NCBI RefSeq assembly: GCF_947331465.1
Contig: NZ_CAMZOK010000001.1
Span: 372,001 to 436,000, forward strand
Origin: Shimia sp. Alg240-R146
GTDB lineage: Bacteria; Pseudomonadota; Alphaproteobacteria; Rhodobacterales; Rhodobacteraceae
Reading direction: 5' to 3'
DNA: 64,000 nucleotides
Below are positions 54,884-63,522 of this stretch, piece after piece. Position 1 is the stretch's first letter. Every line of letters begins with the position of its first letter. The notes beneath the pieces are model-generated. The model was not told the origin of the DNA. It searched no databases and was given only the letters and a program-made list of their open reading frames with translations. The position numbers were made by a program, and so were the translations under genes.

Positions 54884-54901
54884 TTTTAAAGGAATAATGC
54901 C

Positions 54902-55750
54902 ATGTCCAGCATTCTGACAAACAACGGCGCAATGGTTGCGCTGCAGACCCTGAAATCCATCAACAATGACCTGGGTGACGTACAGTCGCAGATTTCGACC
55001 GGTAAAAAAGTCAACTCTGCATCCGACAACGCCGCCATCTGGGCCGTGTCCAAAGTCATGGAATCGGATCAGTCCTCCTTCAAACAGATCGGTGACCAGC
55101 TGTCGCTGGGCGAAGCAACCGTAGCCGTCGCATCCAATGCGTCGGAACAGATGGTTTCGCTGCTGACTGAAATGCAGGATCTGGCCATCCAGGCGTCCGG
55201 TGACAACGTTGATCACGCCAAGATTCAAAATGACATCACTGCAAAGCATGCTCAGATTGATTCGATTATTGGTGGCGCGCAGTTTAACGGCGTGAACCTT
55301 TTGGCGACCGACGTTGACGGTGCCGGTAGTACCGGTATTGACGTGATCTCCTCGATTGACCGTGTCGGCGCAGCCGCACCGACCGTATCGACAATCGCAG
55401 TTGCCGGCGTTGACTTTGAGGGTTCCCTAACAACCGCAAACGCGGGCCTGACCGCCATCACCGATGGTGCGACTGCCCGTACGGCGATCACTGAGATCGA
55501 AGCCCTGTTGCAAACTGCCGTTAACGGCGCCGCAGCATTGGGTTCGTCGCAGAGCCGTCTGAGCGACCAAGGTGAATTCGTCTCCAAACTGGCAGACAGC
55601 CTGTCCTCGGGTATTGGCGCACTTGTTGACGCGGATATGGAAGAAACGTCCGCACGCTTGCAGGCGCTTCAGGTTCAGCAGCAGCTTGGCGCACAGGCGC
55701 TGTCGATTGCCAACCAAGCACCGCAGCAGCTTCTGTCGCTGTTCCGCTAA
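54902..55750 (+). CDS. fliC: Flagellin
   Basis: Filament subunit, 282 aa, with conserved N-terminal (TNNGAMVALQTLKSINNDLG, STGKKVNSASDNAAIWAVS) and C-terminal (LQALQVQQQLGAQALSIANQAPQQLLSLF) coiled-coil ends and only a short centre; surface domains D2/D3 are missing, as in many Rhodobacterales. AAAGGAAT precedes the ATG. Followed by flaF and flbT, its post-transcriptional regulators. Confidence 0.95.
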   Translation: MSSILTNNGAMVALQTLKSINNDLGDVQSQISTGKKVNSASDNAAIWAVSKVMESDQSSFKQIGDQLSLGEATVAVASNASEQMVSLLTEMQDLAIQASGDNVDHAKIQNDITAKHAQIDSIIGGAQFNGVNLLATDVDGAGSTGIDVISSIDRVGAAAPTVSTIAVAGVDFEGSLTTANAGLTAITDGATARTAITEIEALLQTAVNGAAALGSSQSRLSDQGEFVSKLADSLSSGIGALVDADMEETSARLQALQVQQQLGAQALSIANQAPQQLLSLFR

Positions 55751-55758
55751 CGCGTTGA

Positions 55759-55787
55759 GGGTCGGGGCGCAAAATGTGCCCCGACCC
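55759..55787 (+). terminator. Hairpin after flagellin
   Basis: GGGTCGGGGC and GCCCCGACCC form a perfect 10-bp stem around 9 nt, 9 bp after the stop. No T tail; probably an mRNA stabiliser or partial terminator setting flagellin above flaF-flbT. Confidence 0.55.
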
Positions 55788-55830
55788 ACCCCCCTATTCC
55801 CATAAAATAACCAGAAGGTAGGGCATAGAC

Positions 55831-56202
55831 GTGAACGCTGCCATTAACGCCAGGAATGCCTACCGCGCGGCGCAAACTTCGACGCGGTCATTCAAAGAAA
55901 CTGAATACGAATTGTTGGGTCAGATGACCCGTCGCATGATTGCAATAAGCAGAAAGGGCAAACCGGCTTTCGGCGAACTCGCATCTGCTTTGCACGAGAA
56001 CCGGCTTATGTGGTCGACGTTTAACGTTGATCTGGCCAACAAAGATAACCCCATCCCCCAGGACCTGAAGGATAAGCTTGCCTATCTGTCAGAGTTTACA
56101 CGGCAGCACACAACCAAAGTGCTTTCCGGAGAGGCGAATGTCGCGCCCCTGGTCGAAATTAACACCGCTGTGATGCGCGGTCTGCGAGGCGGAGTGAAAT
56201 AA
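55831..56202 (+). CDS. flaF: Flagellar biosynthesis regulator FlaF
   Basis: Promotes flagellin synthesis or secretion, opposing FlbT in Caulobacter. The 123-aa protein has the family opening NARNAYRAAQTSTRSFKETEYELLGQMTRRM and LHENRLMWSTFNVDLA. It starts at GTG with AGAAGG upstream. Its stop shares a base with the flbT start. Confidence 0.9.
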   Translation: MNAAINARNAYRAAQTSTRSFKETEYELLGQMTRRMIAISRKGKPAFGELASALHENRLMWSTFNVDLANKDNPIPQDLKDKLAYLSEFTRQHTTKVLSGEANVAPLVEINTAVMRGLRGGVK

Positions 56203-56603
56203 TGAGTGGTCTGGTCTTAAAACTGAGCCCCAAAGAACGCGTGCTGGTGAACGGCGCGGTGATTGAAAACGGTGACCGCCGTGGTCGCCTGTCGATCATG
56301 ACGCCAAACGCGCACATCCTGCGCCTGCGCGACGCGATCCACCCGGAACAGGCCAATACACCTGTCCGCCGCGCGTGTTATTCGCTGCAGCTGGTGTTGT
56401 CCGGCGATTCTGAAGCAGAAGACGTCGAGCGCACCCTGCTGCGCCACATCGAAGATCTGAGTCAGGTGTTCACCGACGCAGACAGCCGTAAACAGCTTGC
56501 CGTCGCTACCGAAGCCGTCATTGCGGGGCGTCACTATCAGAGCCTCAAGGCTTTGCGGGTTCTGTTGCCTCGAGAGGAGCGCCTTATGGCGGTTGCCAAG
56601 TAA
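56202..56603 (+). CDS. flbT: Flagellar biosynthesis repressor FlbT
   Basis: RNA-binding regulator that destabilises flagellin mRNA until hook assembly in Caulobacter. The 133-aa protein has LKLSPKERVLVNGAVIENGDRRGRLSI, the typical N-terminus, and an HTRRACYSLQ-like segment (VRRACYSLQLVLSG). Overlaps flaF and the DUF1217 gene by one base each. Confidence 0.92.
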   Translation: MSGLVLKLSPKERVLVNGAVIENGDRRGRLSIMTPNAHILRLRDAIHPEQANTPVRRACYSLQLVLSGDSEAEDVERTLLRHIEDLSQVFTDADSRKQLAVATEAVIAGRHYQSLKALRVLLPREERLMAVAK

Positions 56604-57388
56604 TGTATCAGCCCATGGTCGTCGGCTCCGGTCTTGCCGCGTGGTCATTGCTCAAACGAACAATGGACACGCAGACCGCAGCGTTTGAAAAATCTGCTGA
56701 AATCGTCAATGACGCGGAATACTTCGCGGCCAACATCGGCGATATCAAAACGGCCGAAGACCTTGTGGGCGATTATCGCCTTCTCAAAGTGGCGCTGGGC
56801 GCGTTCGGGTTGGAATCCGAGGTGAACAACAAGTTCTTTGTGCAACAGATTCTCGAACAGGGCACGATTGACGACAAGGCCCTGGCCAACAAGCTGGCGG
56901 ATCCAAAATATGCCGAGTTTTCAAAGGCGTTTGGATTTGGCGACTTTGATGTTCCCAACACGGTGCTCTCCACCTTCGCGGCGGACATCACGGGCAAATA
57001 CAATGAACGCGCGTTTGAGGCGGCTGTTGGCAATTCGGACGAAAACCTGCGTCTTGCCCTGAACTTTGAACGCGAATTGCCAAAAATCGCCGAGAGCGAC
57101 AAAAGCGAAAACACGATGTGGTATACGGTCCTTGGATCGGAACCACTGCGCGCGGTTTTTGAAACCGCTCTTGGGCTGCCGAGTTCGTTTGCCACCATCG
57201 ATATCGACAAACAGGTTGATGAACTGCGCAAACGCACCGCCAGCCTCATGGGGGATGGCGAGGTTGCGCAGTTTGCTGATCCGGAAGCGCTGGAAAAGCT
57301 CAATCAGCGGTTCTTGCTGATGTCACAGATTAAGGATTTCGAAGTTCAGAGTTCATCGCAGATTGCGCTGCAGCTGTTGCAATTCTGA
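56603..57388 (+). CDS. DUF1217 family flagellar protein
   Basis: A 261-aa protein found with flaF-flbT in alphaproteobacterial flagellar clusters; function not established. It is helical, with repeated YFAANIGDIKTAEDLVGDYRLLKVAL, FGFGDF and FVQQILEQGTIDDKALANKL segments typical of DUF1217. No membrane segment. A good terminator closes the operon. Confidence 0.85.
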   Translation: MYQPMVVGSGLAAWSLLKRTMDTQTAAFEKSAEIVNDAEYFAANIGDIKTAEDLVGDYRLLKVALGAFGLESEVNNKFFVQQILEQGTIDDKALANKLADPKYAEFSKAFGFGDFDVPNTVLSTFAADITGKYNERAFEAAVGNSDENLRLALNFERELPKIAESDKSENTMWYTVLGSEPLRAVFETALGLPSSFATIDIDKQVDELRKRTASLMGDGEVAQFADPEALEKLNQRFLLMSQIKDFEVQSSSQIALQLLQF

Positions 57389-57416
57389 CGTCAGATCCAT
57401 TTTCGACCGGTTAAAG

Positions 57417-57440
57417 CGCGCCCTTTCGGGCGCGTTTTTT
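57417..57440 (+). terminator. Rho-independent terminator of the flagellin-side operon
   Basis: CGCGCCC-TTTC-GGGCGCG followed by six T, 28 bp after the DUF1217 stop and 11 bp before the converging fliI stop. Confidence 0.93.
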
Positions 57441-57451
57441 GTTCAGCGCTC

Positions 57452-58786
57452 TTATGTCACCCGCGCTCCGGATCGCCGAAGCACGAGGTTCAACCGGTTG
57501 AACGCGTCCTGAATCGACGGGCTGTCCATGCCGCTCATGAAATTGTCGAGCTCCGGCCAGGCCTTGATCGCAACATCCAGAACCGGATCGGATCCTTCGT
57601 TATAGAGGCCGGCGCGGATCATGGTGGCGGACTGTTCGTAGGCGCCCAGCAAGCGCCGCACCTCGCCGATCGAGGCATTTTCCGGCGCGCTTGCTGCGGC
57701 GGGCAGGCTGCGCGACACGGACCGCAGCAAATCCACCGCAGGAAAACGCCCACGTTCGGCAATCTTGCGATCCAGCACGACGTGCCCGTCCAGAACGCCG
57801 CGCAGAATGTCGGCAATCGGTTCTTCCATATCCGAGCCTGCCACAAGCACGCTGAAAATGCCGGTGATGTCGCCCTGACCGTCACGCCCGGGGCCGGCGC
57901 GTTCGCAGAGCGACATGATCATGTGGGACGTTGATGGGGGAAACCCCCGCAGCGCCGGCATCTCTCCGCTGGACACGGCCACCTCGCGGTGCGCCTCGGC
58001 AAAGCGGGTGATGGAGTCGGCCATATAGACCACATGTCGCCCTTGATCGCGAAAATGCTCGGCGACGCTCATTGCCGCCATGGCGCAGCGGCGGCGTACC
58101 AGCGGTGACTGGTCCGATGTGGCGGCCACAACAATAGACCGCGCCAGCCCTTCAGGGCCAAGAACATGCTCTACAAACTCGCGCAATTCGCGGCCGCGTT
58201 CGCCGACGAGGGCGATGACCGCAACGTCGGCTTCCATATCTTTGGCAAACTGGCCCATCAACGTGGATTTGCCGACGCCGGATCCGGCAAACAAACCGAT
58301 CCTTTGTCCGCGAACCAGCGGAAGCACCGTGTTGAAAATCGACATCCCGGTTTCAAGGCGTGCACCCAACCCCCGTCGCTCGGCCGGCGGCGGCGGTGCG
58401 TTTTTCAAATTGCGCATCGTGGCACCACGCATCAAAGGCTTGCCATCAAGCGGCCGGCCGTAGGGATCAATGATGCGCCCAACCCAATTGTCAGCAGGCG
58501 CAATCCCGATCTGATCACGCAACACCACGCGGTCACCGATTGCCACACCATCAGGCGCAACATCGGGCATCATTGTGACTTCGCTGCCGTGCAGCTGAAT
58601 GACCTCGCCGGAGATGACATTTCCGTCGTGCAGGTGCACTTCCTGCAAGTCACCGATTCGAGAGATCGTACCAAGCCCTCGGACGCGCAGCAGGTTGCCC
58701 TCGACCGCACACACCCGACCTATATCTTTGGTTTTACTAACTCTTTCGAGTTCTGCACTTAAACTTTTAAAGCCGATTTCGCCCAT
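57452..58786 (-). CDS. fliI: Flagellum-specific ATPase FliI
   Basis: ATPase of the flagellar type III export apparatus. The 444-aa protein has Walker A FAGSGVGKST (166-175), VALVGERGREL-type segment (IALVGERGRELREFVEH) and the family's SITRFAEAHREVA. Start MGEIGFKSLS behind GGAGAACC. No fliH or fliJ is recognisable beside it. It is transcribed away from flgB; a CtrA-type box lies 49-63 bp upstream, well placed for a short leader. Confidence 0.95.
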   Translation of the reverse strand: MGEIGFKSLSAELERVSKTKDIGRVCAVEGNLLRVRGLGTISRIGDLQEVHLHDGNVISGEVIQLHGSEVTMMPDVAPDGVAIGDRVVLRDQIGIAPADNWVGRIIDPYGRPLDGKPLMRGATMRNLKNAPPPPAERRGLGARLETGMSIFNTVLPLVRGQRIGLFAGSGVGKSTLMGQFAKDMEADVAVIALVGERGRELREFVEHVLGPEGLARSIVVAATSDQSPLVRRRCAMAAMSVAEHFRDQGRHVVYMADSITRFAEAHREVAVSSGEMPALRGFPPSTSHMIMSLCERAGPGRDGQGDITGIFSVLVAGSDMEEPIADILRGVLDGHVVLDRKIAERGRFPAVDLLRSVSRSLPAAASAPENASIGEVRRLLGAYEQSATMIRAGLYNEGSDPVLDVAIKAWPELDNFMSGMDSPSIQDAFNRLNLVLRRSGARVT

Positions 58787-58834
58787 TGGGTTCTCCAATC
58801 CAGTCTCCGCAAACACTTTCTAAAGGAATCAGGG

Positions 58835-58849
58835 TTAAGTCAGGTTTAA
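58835..58849. promoter_or_regulatory. CtrA-type box between fliI and flgB
   Basis: TTAA-GTCAGGT-TTAA is an exact match to the CtrA consensus TTAA-N7-TTAA. It is part of an imperfect direct repeat (GGGTTAAGTCA, GGTTTAAGTCA, 58832-58853). Spacing suits the fliI promoter; for flgB it is only 22 bp before the start codon. Confidence 0.65.
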
Positions 58850-58871
58850 GTCACTCAAGGGAGAAACCCTG

Positions 58872-59255
58872 TTGTTTAAATCACTGGAAATTTTCAAGGC
58901 GTCACACGCCATGGCGACGCATGCTGCGACCCGCCAAGCGGTGGTGGCCGAGAACATGGCCAATGCGGATACGCCCAAATATCAAGCGCGCGATATCGCC
59001 CCCTTCAAAGAGGTGTATCGATCGCAAGAGGGCAATTCGGCCATGCGCGTGACCCGCGAAGGCCACACCGGCGGTGCGCTCGAAGCACGCTCTGCCTCTC
59101 CCTTTGAGTCAAAACTCGAGACCTCTCCCAACGGCAACAGCGTTTCTCTGGAAGAAGAGATGCTGAAATCCGTTGAGGTCAAACGTCAGCACGACCGCGC
59201 GCTGGCCATCTACAAACATTCGCTTGGCGTTATCCGCACTTCGCTTGGACGCTAA
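58872..59255 (+). CDS. flgB: Flagellar proximal rod protein FlgB
   Basis: Rod subunit near the MS ring. The 127-aa protein has the rod motif AVVAENMANADTPKYQARDIAPF. The start is TTG at 58872 with AAGGGAG upstream; residues before the ATG at codon 14 (FKSLEIFKASHAMATHAA) are typical of FlgB, so the TTG is preferred. First gene of the flgB-fliL run. Confidence 0.92.
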   Translation: MFKSLEIFKASHAMATHAATRQAVVAENMANADTPKYQARDIAPFKEVYRSQEGNSAMRVTREGHTGGALEARSASPFESKLETSPNGNSVSLEEEMLKSVEVKRQHDRALAIYKHSLGVIRTSLGR

Positions 59256-59282
59256 GCACTTTCGACAAAGGAAACCCAAGAA

Positions 59283-59669
59283 ATGGGTGATTTTTCTTCG
59301 GCACTGGACGTGACCACAAGCGGTTTGAGAGCGCAATCTGCGCGGCTGCGGCATACGTCCGAAAACATCGCCAACGCTGACACGCCCGGCTATCGCCGCA
59401 AGACAGTCAGCTTTGAGGCTACGATGGCTGACGACAGCGCACGCGTGAAGGTGGGGCCAGTGCGTCTTGACCAAAAAGAGCGCACGCAGATTTATGATCC
59501 CGGCCACCCGCTTGCGGACGCAACGGGTCATTATTCCGGATCAAATGTTGATCTGATTGTTGAAATTGCCGACGCCCGCGAGGCGCAGCGCAGTTACGAA
59601 GCCAACCTCAAAATGTTCGATCAAACCCGCCAAATGCAGGCCGGGTTGATGGATCTGTTGCGTAAATAA
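59283..59669 (+). CDS. flgC: Flagellar proximal rod protein FlgC
   Basis: Rod subunit, 128 aa, with the N-terminal rod motif TSENIANADTPGYRRKTVSF and a C-terminal helix (DAREAQRSYEANLKMFDQTRQM). AAGGAAACC precedes the ATG; fliE follows after 12 bp. Confidence 0.93.
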   Translation: MGDFSSALDVTTSGLRAQSARLRHTSENIANADTPGYRRKTVSFEATMADDSARVKVGPVRLDQKERTQIYDPGHPLADATGHYSGSNVDLIVEIADAREAQRSYEANLKMFDQTRQMQAGLMDLLRK

Positions 59670-59681
59670 GGAGACGAGATC

Positions 59682-59975
59682 ATGGAAGTCAGCACCGTCC
59701 TAGCGGCCCAGAAATACACCGCCTCCAAACCGGCTACAGGCCCTGTCGAAGGTGGCGCAGAAACCTCTCAGAACGCGTTCGCCGGGTTCGCCAAGGAATT
59801 TGCGGCCACCCTGCGCGAAGGCGAAACCGTGGCCATGGCCTCGATGACTGGGCAGACAGATTCGCACACGCTTGTGCAGGCCCTAGCGCAAACCGAACTT
59901 GCGGTCGAAACCGCGGTGACCGTGCGCGACAAGGTTGTCGAAGCCTACAAAGAAATTCTGAATATGCCGGTCTGA
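59682..59975 (+). CDS. fliE: Flagellar hook-basal body protein FliE
   Basis: Joins the MS ring and rod. The 97-aa protein has the FliE C-terminal part (QTDSHTLVQALAQTELAVETAVTVRDKVVEAYKEILNMPV region). Its stop overlaps the fliQ start by one base. Confidence 0.9.
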   Translation: MEVSTVLAAQKYTASKPATGPVEGGAETSQNAFAGFAKEFAATLREGETVAMASMTGQTDSHTLVQALAQTELAVETAVTVRDKVVEAYKEILNMPV

Positions 59976-60244
59976 TGCTACAGGAAGCCATCTTTTTTGA
60001 CACCCTTCGTCAGGGGCTGTGGGTTGCGGTGATCATTTCAACGCCGATCCTTGGCGTTGCGCTGGTGTCCGGTGTCACGGTCGGCCTGTTTCAGGCGCTG
60101 ACGTCGATTCAGGAAATGACGCTGACGTTTGTGCCCAAACTGTTGTGCATCGTGATCGTCTTCTGGGTGTCCATGGGCTTCATGGCGCAGTCTTTGGTGT
60201 CCTTTTTTCAGAACCAAATCATTCCAATGATCATCGGAGGGTAA
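59975..60244 (+). CDS. fliQ: Flagellar export gate protein FliQ
   Basis: Inner-membrane subunit of the export gate, 89 aa, two membrane helices (about 14-38 and 50-74) with GLFQALTSIQEMTLTFVPKLL between them, a FliQ hallmark. fliP and fliR are outside the window. Confidence 0.93.
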   Translation: MLQEAIFFDTLRQGLWVAVIISTPILGVALVSGVTVGLFQALTSIQEMTLTFVPKLLCIVIVFWVSMGFMAQSLVSFFQNQIIPMIIGG

Positions 60245-60245
60245 A

Positions 60246-60962
60246 TTGGACAACGCACTTTATACAGGACTGACACGCCAATCCGGTCTCAACCGCGAAA
60301 TGACGGTGATCGCCAACAACATCGCGAATGCGGCCACCACCGGGTATCGTTCCGAAGGTGTGACCTTCACTGAATTTGTGCACGCCATTCCCGGCAACGA
60401 AAGCCTGTCGATGGCCAAGGCAAACGTGCAAACCACTTCGATGGTGCAGGGCGCGATGACGCAAACTGGCGGCACCTTTGATTTCGCGGTCGAAGGCGAC
60501 GGGTTTTTCATGGTGGAGACCCCGGACGGCGAACGTTTGACCCGAGCAGGTAATTTTACCCCCAATGCCGAGGGTGACCTGGTCAACTTCGACGGGCACC
60601 TGGTGCTCGACGCTGGCGGTGCGCCAATCTTCATCCCGCCGGATGCCGCGTCGGTTGATGTCGGCCCTGATGGCACGATCAGCGCCGATGGCCAGTTGTT
60701 GGGTCAAATCGGCGTGTTTGAACCTGTGGATCGCAATATGCTGAACCGCGAAACCGGAGTTTTGTTTGAATCTCCTGACGGTTCCGAAGTGGTGGAAGAC
60801 GCCCGTGTTCTTCAGGGTTTTTTGGAAAACTCAAACGTCAATCCGATCGATCAGATCACTCGAATGATCCAGGTGCAGCGCGCCTATGAAATGGGTCAAA
60901 GCTTTATGGACACCGAAGACAAGCGGGTCCGTGAGGCGTTGAAAGCATTTGTGGGCAAGTAA
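60246..60962 (+). CDS. flgF: Flagellar rod protein FlgF
   Basis: Proximal rod subunit, 238 aa, with an N-terminal motif (MTVIANNIANAATTGYRSEGVTF), a central EGDGFFMVETPDGERLTRAGNFT and the C-terminal QVQRAYEMGQSFMDTED. It starts at TTG with GGAGGG directly upstream, one base after the fliQ stop. Confidence 0.93.
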   Translation: MDNALYTGLTRQSGLNREMTVIANNIANAATTGYRSEGVTFTEFVHAIPGNESLSMAKANVQTTSMVQGAMTQTGGTFDFAVEGDGFFMVETPDGERLTRAGNFTPNAEGDLVNFDGHLVLDAGGAPIFIPPDAASVDVGPDGTISADGQLLGQIGVFEPVDRNMLNRETGVLFESPDGSEVVEDARVLQGFLENSNVNPIDQITRMIQVQRAYEMGQSFMDTEDKRVREALKAFVGK

Positions 60963-60974
60963 GGGAAACTCATC

Positions 60975-61760
60975 ATGCAAGCTTTAAAAATTGCGGCAAC
61001 CGGGATGAGCGCCCAGCAATTGCGCGTTCAAACTATTTCCAACAACCTCGCGAACATGTCGACGACAGGCTACAACGCCCGACGCGCCGAGTTCGCCGAC
61101 CTGCACTATCAACAGGTGTCACGTGCCGGCGCCGTCAGCTCTGCGGACGGGGCGGTTCTGCCTACCGGTGTTCAGGTTGGTCTTGGCGTGCGCGCCGCTG
61201 CGATCTCACTGCACCTCGAACAGGGCGCACTGAAAGAAACCGGAGGCGATCTGGACATCGCCATCGAGGGCAACGGCTACTTCGAAGTTGTCTTGCCTGG
61301 CGGCGAAGCCGGATACACCCGGGACGGTGGGTTCAAGCGCAGTGGTGACGGGCTTATCGTGACCAATGACGGTTTCCCGGTTGCGCCGGAAATCACTATT
61401 CCGGATGACACGCGCAGCATCTCGATCAATGCGGACGGCGAGGTCTACGCCTATTTCGCGGATTCAGTTGAGGCGGAACTGCTGGGCCAGTTCACGCTTG
61501 TTGGGTTCTCCAACTCGAAGGGCCTTGAGGCCATCGGAAGCAACCTGTTCCGCGAGACCGAGGCTTCTGGTGTTCCGTTTGTGGCGGATCCTGGAGAGGA
61601 CGGTTTGGGCACGCTTAATCAAGGGTATTTGGAAAGCAGCTCAGTGGATTCCGTGCGTGAAATCACTGAGTTGATCGAGGCCCAGCGTGGCTATGAAATG
61701 AATGCCAAAGTCATCACCGCCGTCGACCAGATGCTTTCGGCCACAACCCAGGTACGGTGA
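60975..61760 (+). CDS. flgG: Flagellar distal rod protein FlgG
   Basis: Distal rod, 261 aa, the normal FlgG length. Motifs: TISNNLANMSTTGYNARRAEFADLHYQ, IEGNGYFEVVLPGGEAGYTRDGGFKRSGDG and ELIEAQRGYEMNAKVITAVDQML. flgA starts one base after the stop. Confidence 0.95.
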   Translation: MQALKIAATGMSAQQLRVQTISNNLANMSTTGYNARRAEFADLHYQQVSRAGAVSSADGAVLPTGVQVGLGVRAAAISLHLEQGALKETGGDLDIAIEGNGYFEVVLPGGEAGYTRDGGFKRSGDGLIVTNDGFPVAPEITIPDDTRSISINADGEVYAYFADSVEAELLGQFTLVGFSNSKGLEAIGSNLFRETEASGVPFVADPGEDGLGTLNQGYLESSSVDSVREITELIEAQRGYEMNAKVITAVDQMLSATTQVR

Positions 61761-61761
61761 T

Positions 61762-62184
61762 ATGAAACGGCTTTTTGTCATCTTGAGTATGATCTTTGGC
61801 GCTTCGGCGGCCTCCGCCGACATCATTGTCGCCACGCAGATCATTCGCGCAAACAGCATCATCACGCCAGACGTCATTGGCGTCAAACGTGGCACAGCCC
61901 AGGGGGTCTACGACGACCCGGCTCAGGTGTTGGGACAAGAGGCCCGCAAATCTTTGTACCCCGGGCGTCCGATCAAACAGGGCGACTTGGGACCGCCCGC
62001 ATTGGTGGATCGCAACCAAATCGTGGCCCTGATTTTTGCTGGCAGCGGCCTTCAGATCGCGACCGAGGGGCGCGCCTTGGACCGCGCAGGCGTCGGCGAG
62101 CAGCTTCGTGTGATGAACATGGGGTCGCGGTCAACAGTGACGGGAACAGTTATGCCGGACGGAACAGTCCGAGTGTCAAAATAG
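61762..62184 (+). CDS. flgA: Flagellar P-ring assembly protein FlgA
   Basis: Periplasmic chaperone for the P-ring. The 140-aa protein has a signal peptide (1-18) and a SAF-type domain (RANSIITPDVIGV, LGQEARKSLYPGRPIKQGDL, RVMNMGSRSTVTGTV). It is the short alphaproteobacterial form. flgI, its partner, is not in the window. Confidence 0.92.
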   Translation: MKRLFVILSMIFGASAASADIIVATQIIRANSIITPDVIGVKRGTAQGVYDDPAQVLGQEARKSLYPGRPIKQGDLGPPALVDRNQIVALIFAGSGLQIATEGRALDRAGVGEQLRVMNMGSRSTVTGTVMPDGTVRVSK

Positions 62185-62196
62185 AAGGTAGAAACC

Positions 62197-62928
62197 GTGC
62201 GATATTTGACAATTTTCTTGATGGGTCTGGCTCTGTTTGTGTCGGCTTGTGGGCGTACTGATCACCTGGGCAAGCCTCCGACGCTGACCCCAGTGCAACA
62301 GTCGCCGGAGCAATACGCTATGATGACGCCTCCTCTGCCGGAAACCTCGCGTGTTGCTCGCAACACCGATCAGGCGTCTCTCTGGAGCCGGAATCGGAAA
62401 TCACTGTTGGGTGATCGTCGCGCAATGCGCCGAGGTGATATTCTGACGGTGGTTGTCGAAATGGATGAGAACGCCTCGATCGATAACCAAACTGAACGCA
62501 GCCGGTCAGGTTCTGAAAGCATGTCAGTGCCACAACTTTTCGGCATTCCACAGCGGGTCGATGGTGTGCTGCCGGAAGGTGCATCCATGGCAAACGCGGT
62601 GGAGCTTGGATCCTCCAGTTCAAGCAGCGGCGATGGGTCGGTTAAACGTAGCGAAAAGCTTACGTTGCAAGTGGCCGCGACGATCGTCGATGTTTTGCCC
62701 AATGGCGTCCTGTCAATTCAGGGATCTCAAGAAGTGCGTGTGAACTTTGAGCTACGTGAACTGTTGGTCTCTGGGTTTGTGCGCCCCGAGGATATCTCGC
62801 GCCAGAACTCGATCCCAATTGAAAAAATTGCATCCGCGCGCGTGTCTTACGGTGGCCGTGGTCAAATTACCGACATGCAGCAGCCTAGAATTGGTCAGCA
62901 GGTGCTTGATATCGTGTTGCCCTTCTGA
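62197..62928 (+). CDS. flgH: Flagellar L-ring protein FlgH
   Basis: Outer-membrane L-ring lipoprotein, 243 aa. Lipobox VSAC gives Cys18; FlgH marks are SLWSRNRKSLLGDRRAMRRGDILTVVVEMDENASI and GSQEVRVNFELRELLVSGFVRPEDISRQNSI. It starts at GTG with GAAGG upstream. Confidence 0.94.
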   Translation: MRYLTIFLMGLALFVSACGRTDHLGKPPTLTPVQQSPEQYAMMTPPLPETSRVARNTDQASLWSRNRKSLLGDRRAMRRGDILTVVVEMDENASIDNQTERSRSGSESMSVPQLFGIPQRVDGVLPEGASMANAVELGSSSSSSGDGSVKRSEKLTLQVAATIVDVLPNGVLSIQGSQEVRVNFELRELLVSGFVRPEDISRQNSIPIEKIASARVSYGGRGQITDMQQPRIGQQVLDIVLPF

Positions 62929-62943
62929 TCGGAGCCCGGAAAA

Positions 62944-63450
62944 ATGAAAAAACTGCTCCCTGTTATTTTTGCCGTGATCGGCATCGGTGTCGGCCTTGGT
63001 GCGGGCATTATGCTGAGGCCTGAGCCCGAAATCTCGGCTGCCACCGAGGTAGATGCTGACGCTCACGCGGAGGCCGAGGCCGGGCTTTCAGAAGTGCCGC
63101 CAATTGCTGGTGAAATCAACGAGTCGCTTGACTACATGAAGCTGTCAGATCAGTTCATTGTGCCGGTTGTTAAAGACGGAAAAATGCGGTCATTGGTGCT
63201 GGTCAGTCTTGCGCTGGAAACACAGCCGGGCGTTCAAGAGAAAATCATTAATAATGAACCTCGCCTGAGAGGAGCCTTGCTGCAGGTGATGTTTGATTAT
63301 GCCAATGTCGGGGGCTTTGACGGTGCTTTCACCAATTCCAGCCGATTGATGAAGCTGCGCCGTAACTTCTTTGAAGTTGCACAGTCGATTTTTGGCGACG
63401 ACATCACGGATGTAATTGTCGTGGAAATTACCCGACAGGATCTGTCCTAG
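62944..63450 (+). CDS. fliL: Flagellar basal-body protein FliL
   Basis: Single-pass inner-membrane protein near the stator. The 168-aa protein has a helix at about 5-24, an acidic Ala/Glu linker and a periplasmic FliL domain (YMKLSDQFIVPVVKDGKMRSLVLVSLALET). ATG preceded by GGAGCC. Last gene of the flgB-fliL run. Confidence 0.9.
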   Translation: MKKLLPVIFAVIGIGVGLGAGIMLRPEPEISAATEVDADAHAEAEAGLSEVPPIAGEINESLDYMKLSDQFIVPVVKDGKMRSLVLVSLALETQPGVQEKIINNEPRLRGALLQVMFDYANVGGFDGAFTNSSRLMKLRRNFFEVAQSIFGDDITDVIVVEITRQDLS

Positions 63451-63522
63451 ACCACGACAAATACGCAGTGATTGCTGAAACTGCAGCCACCGGGTCTCAC
63501 TCGGTCGGCTGCTGCCGGCTGT

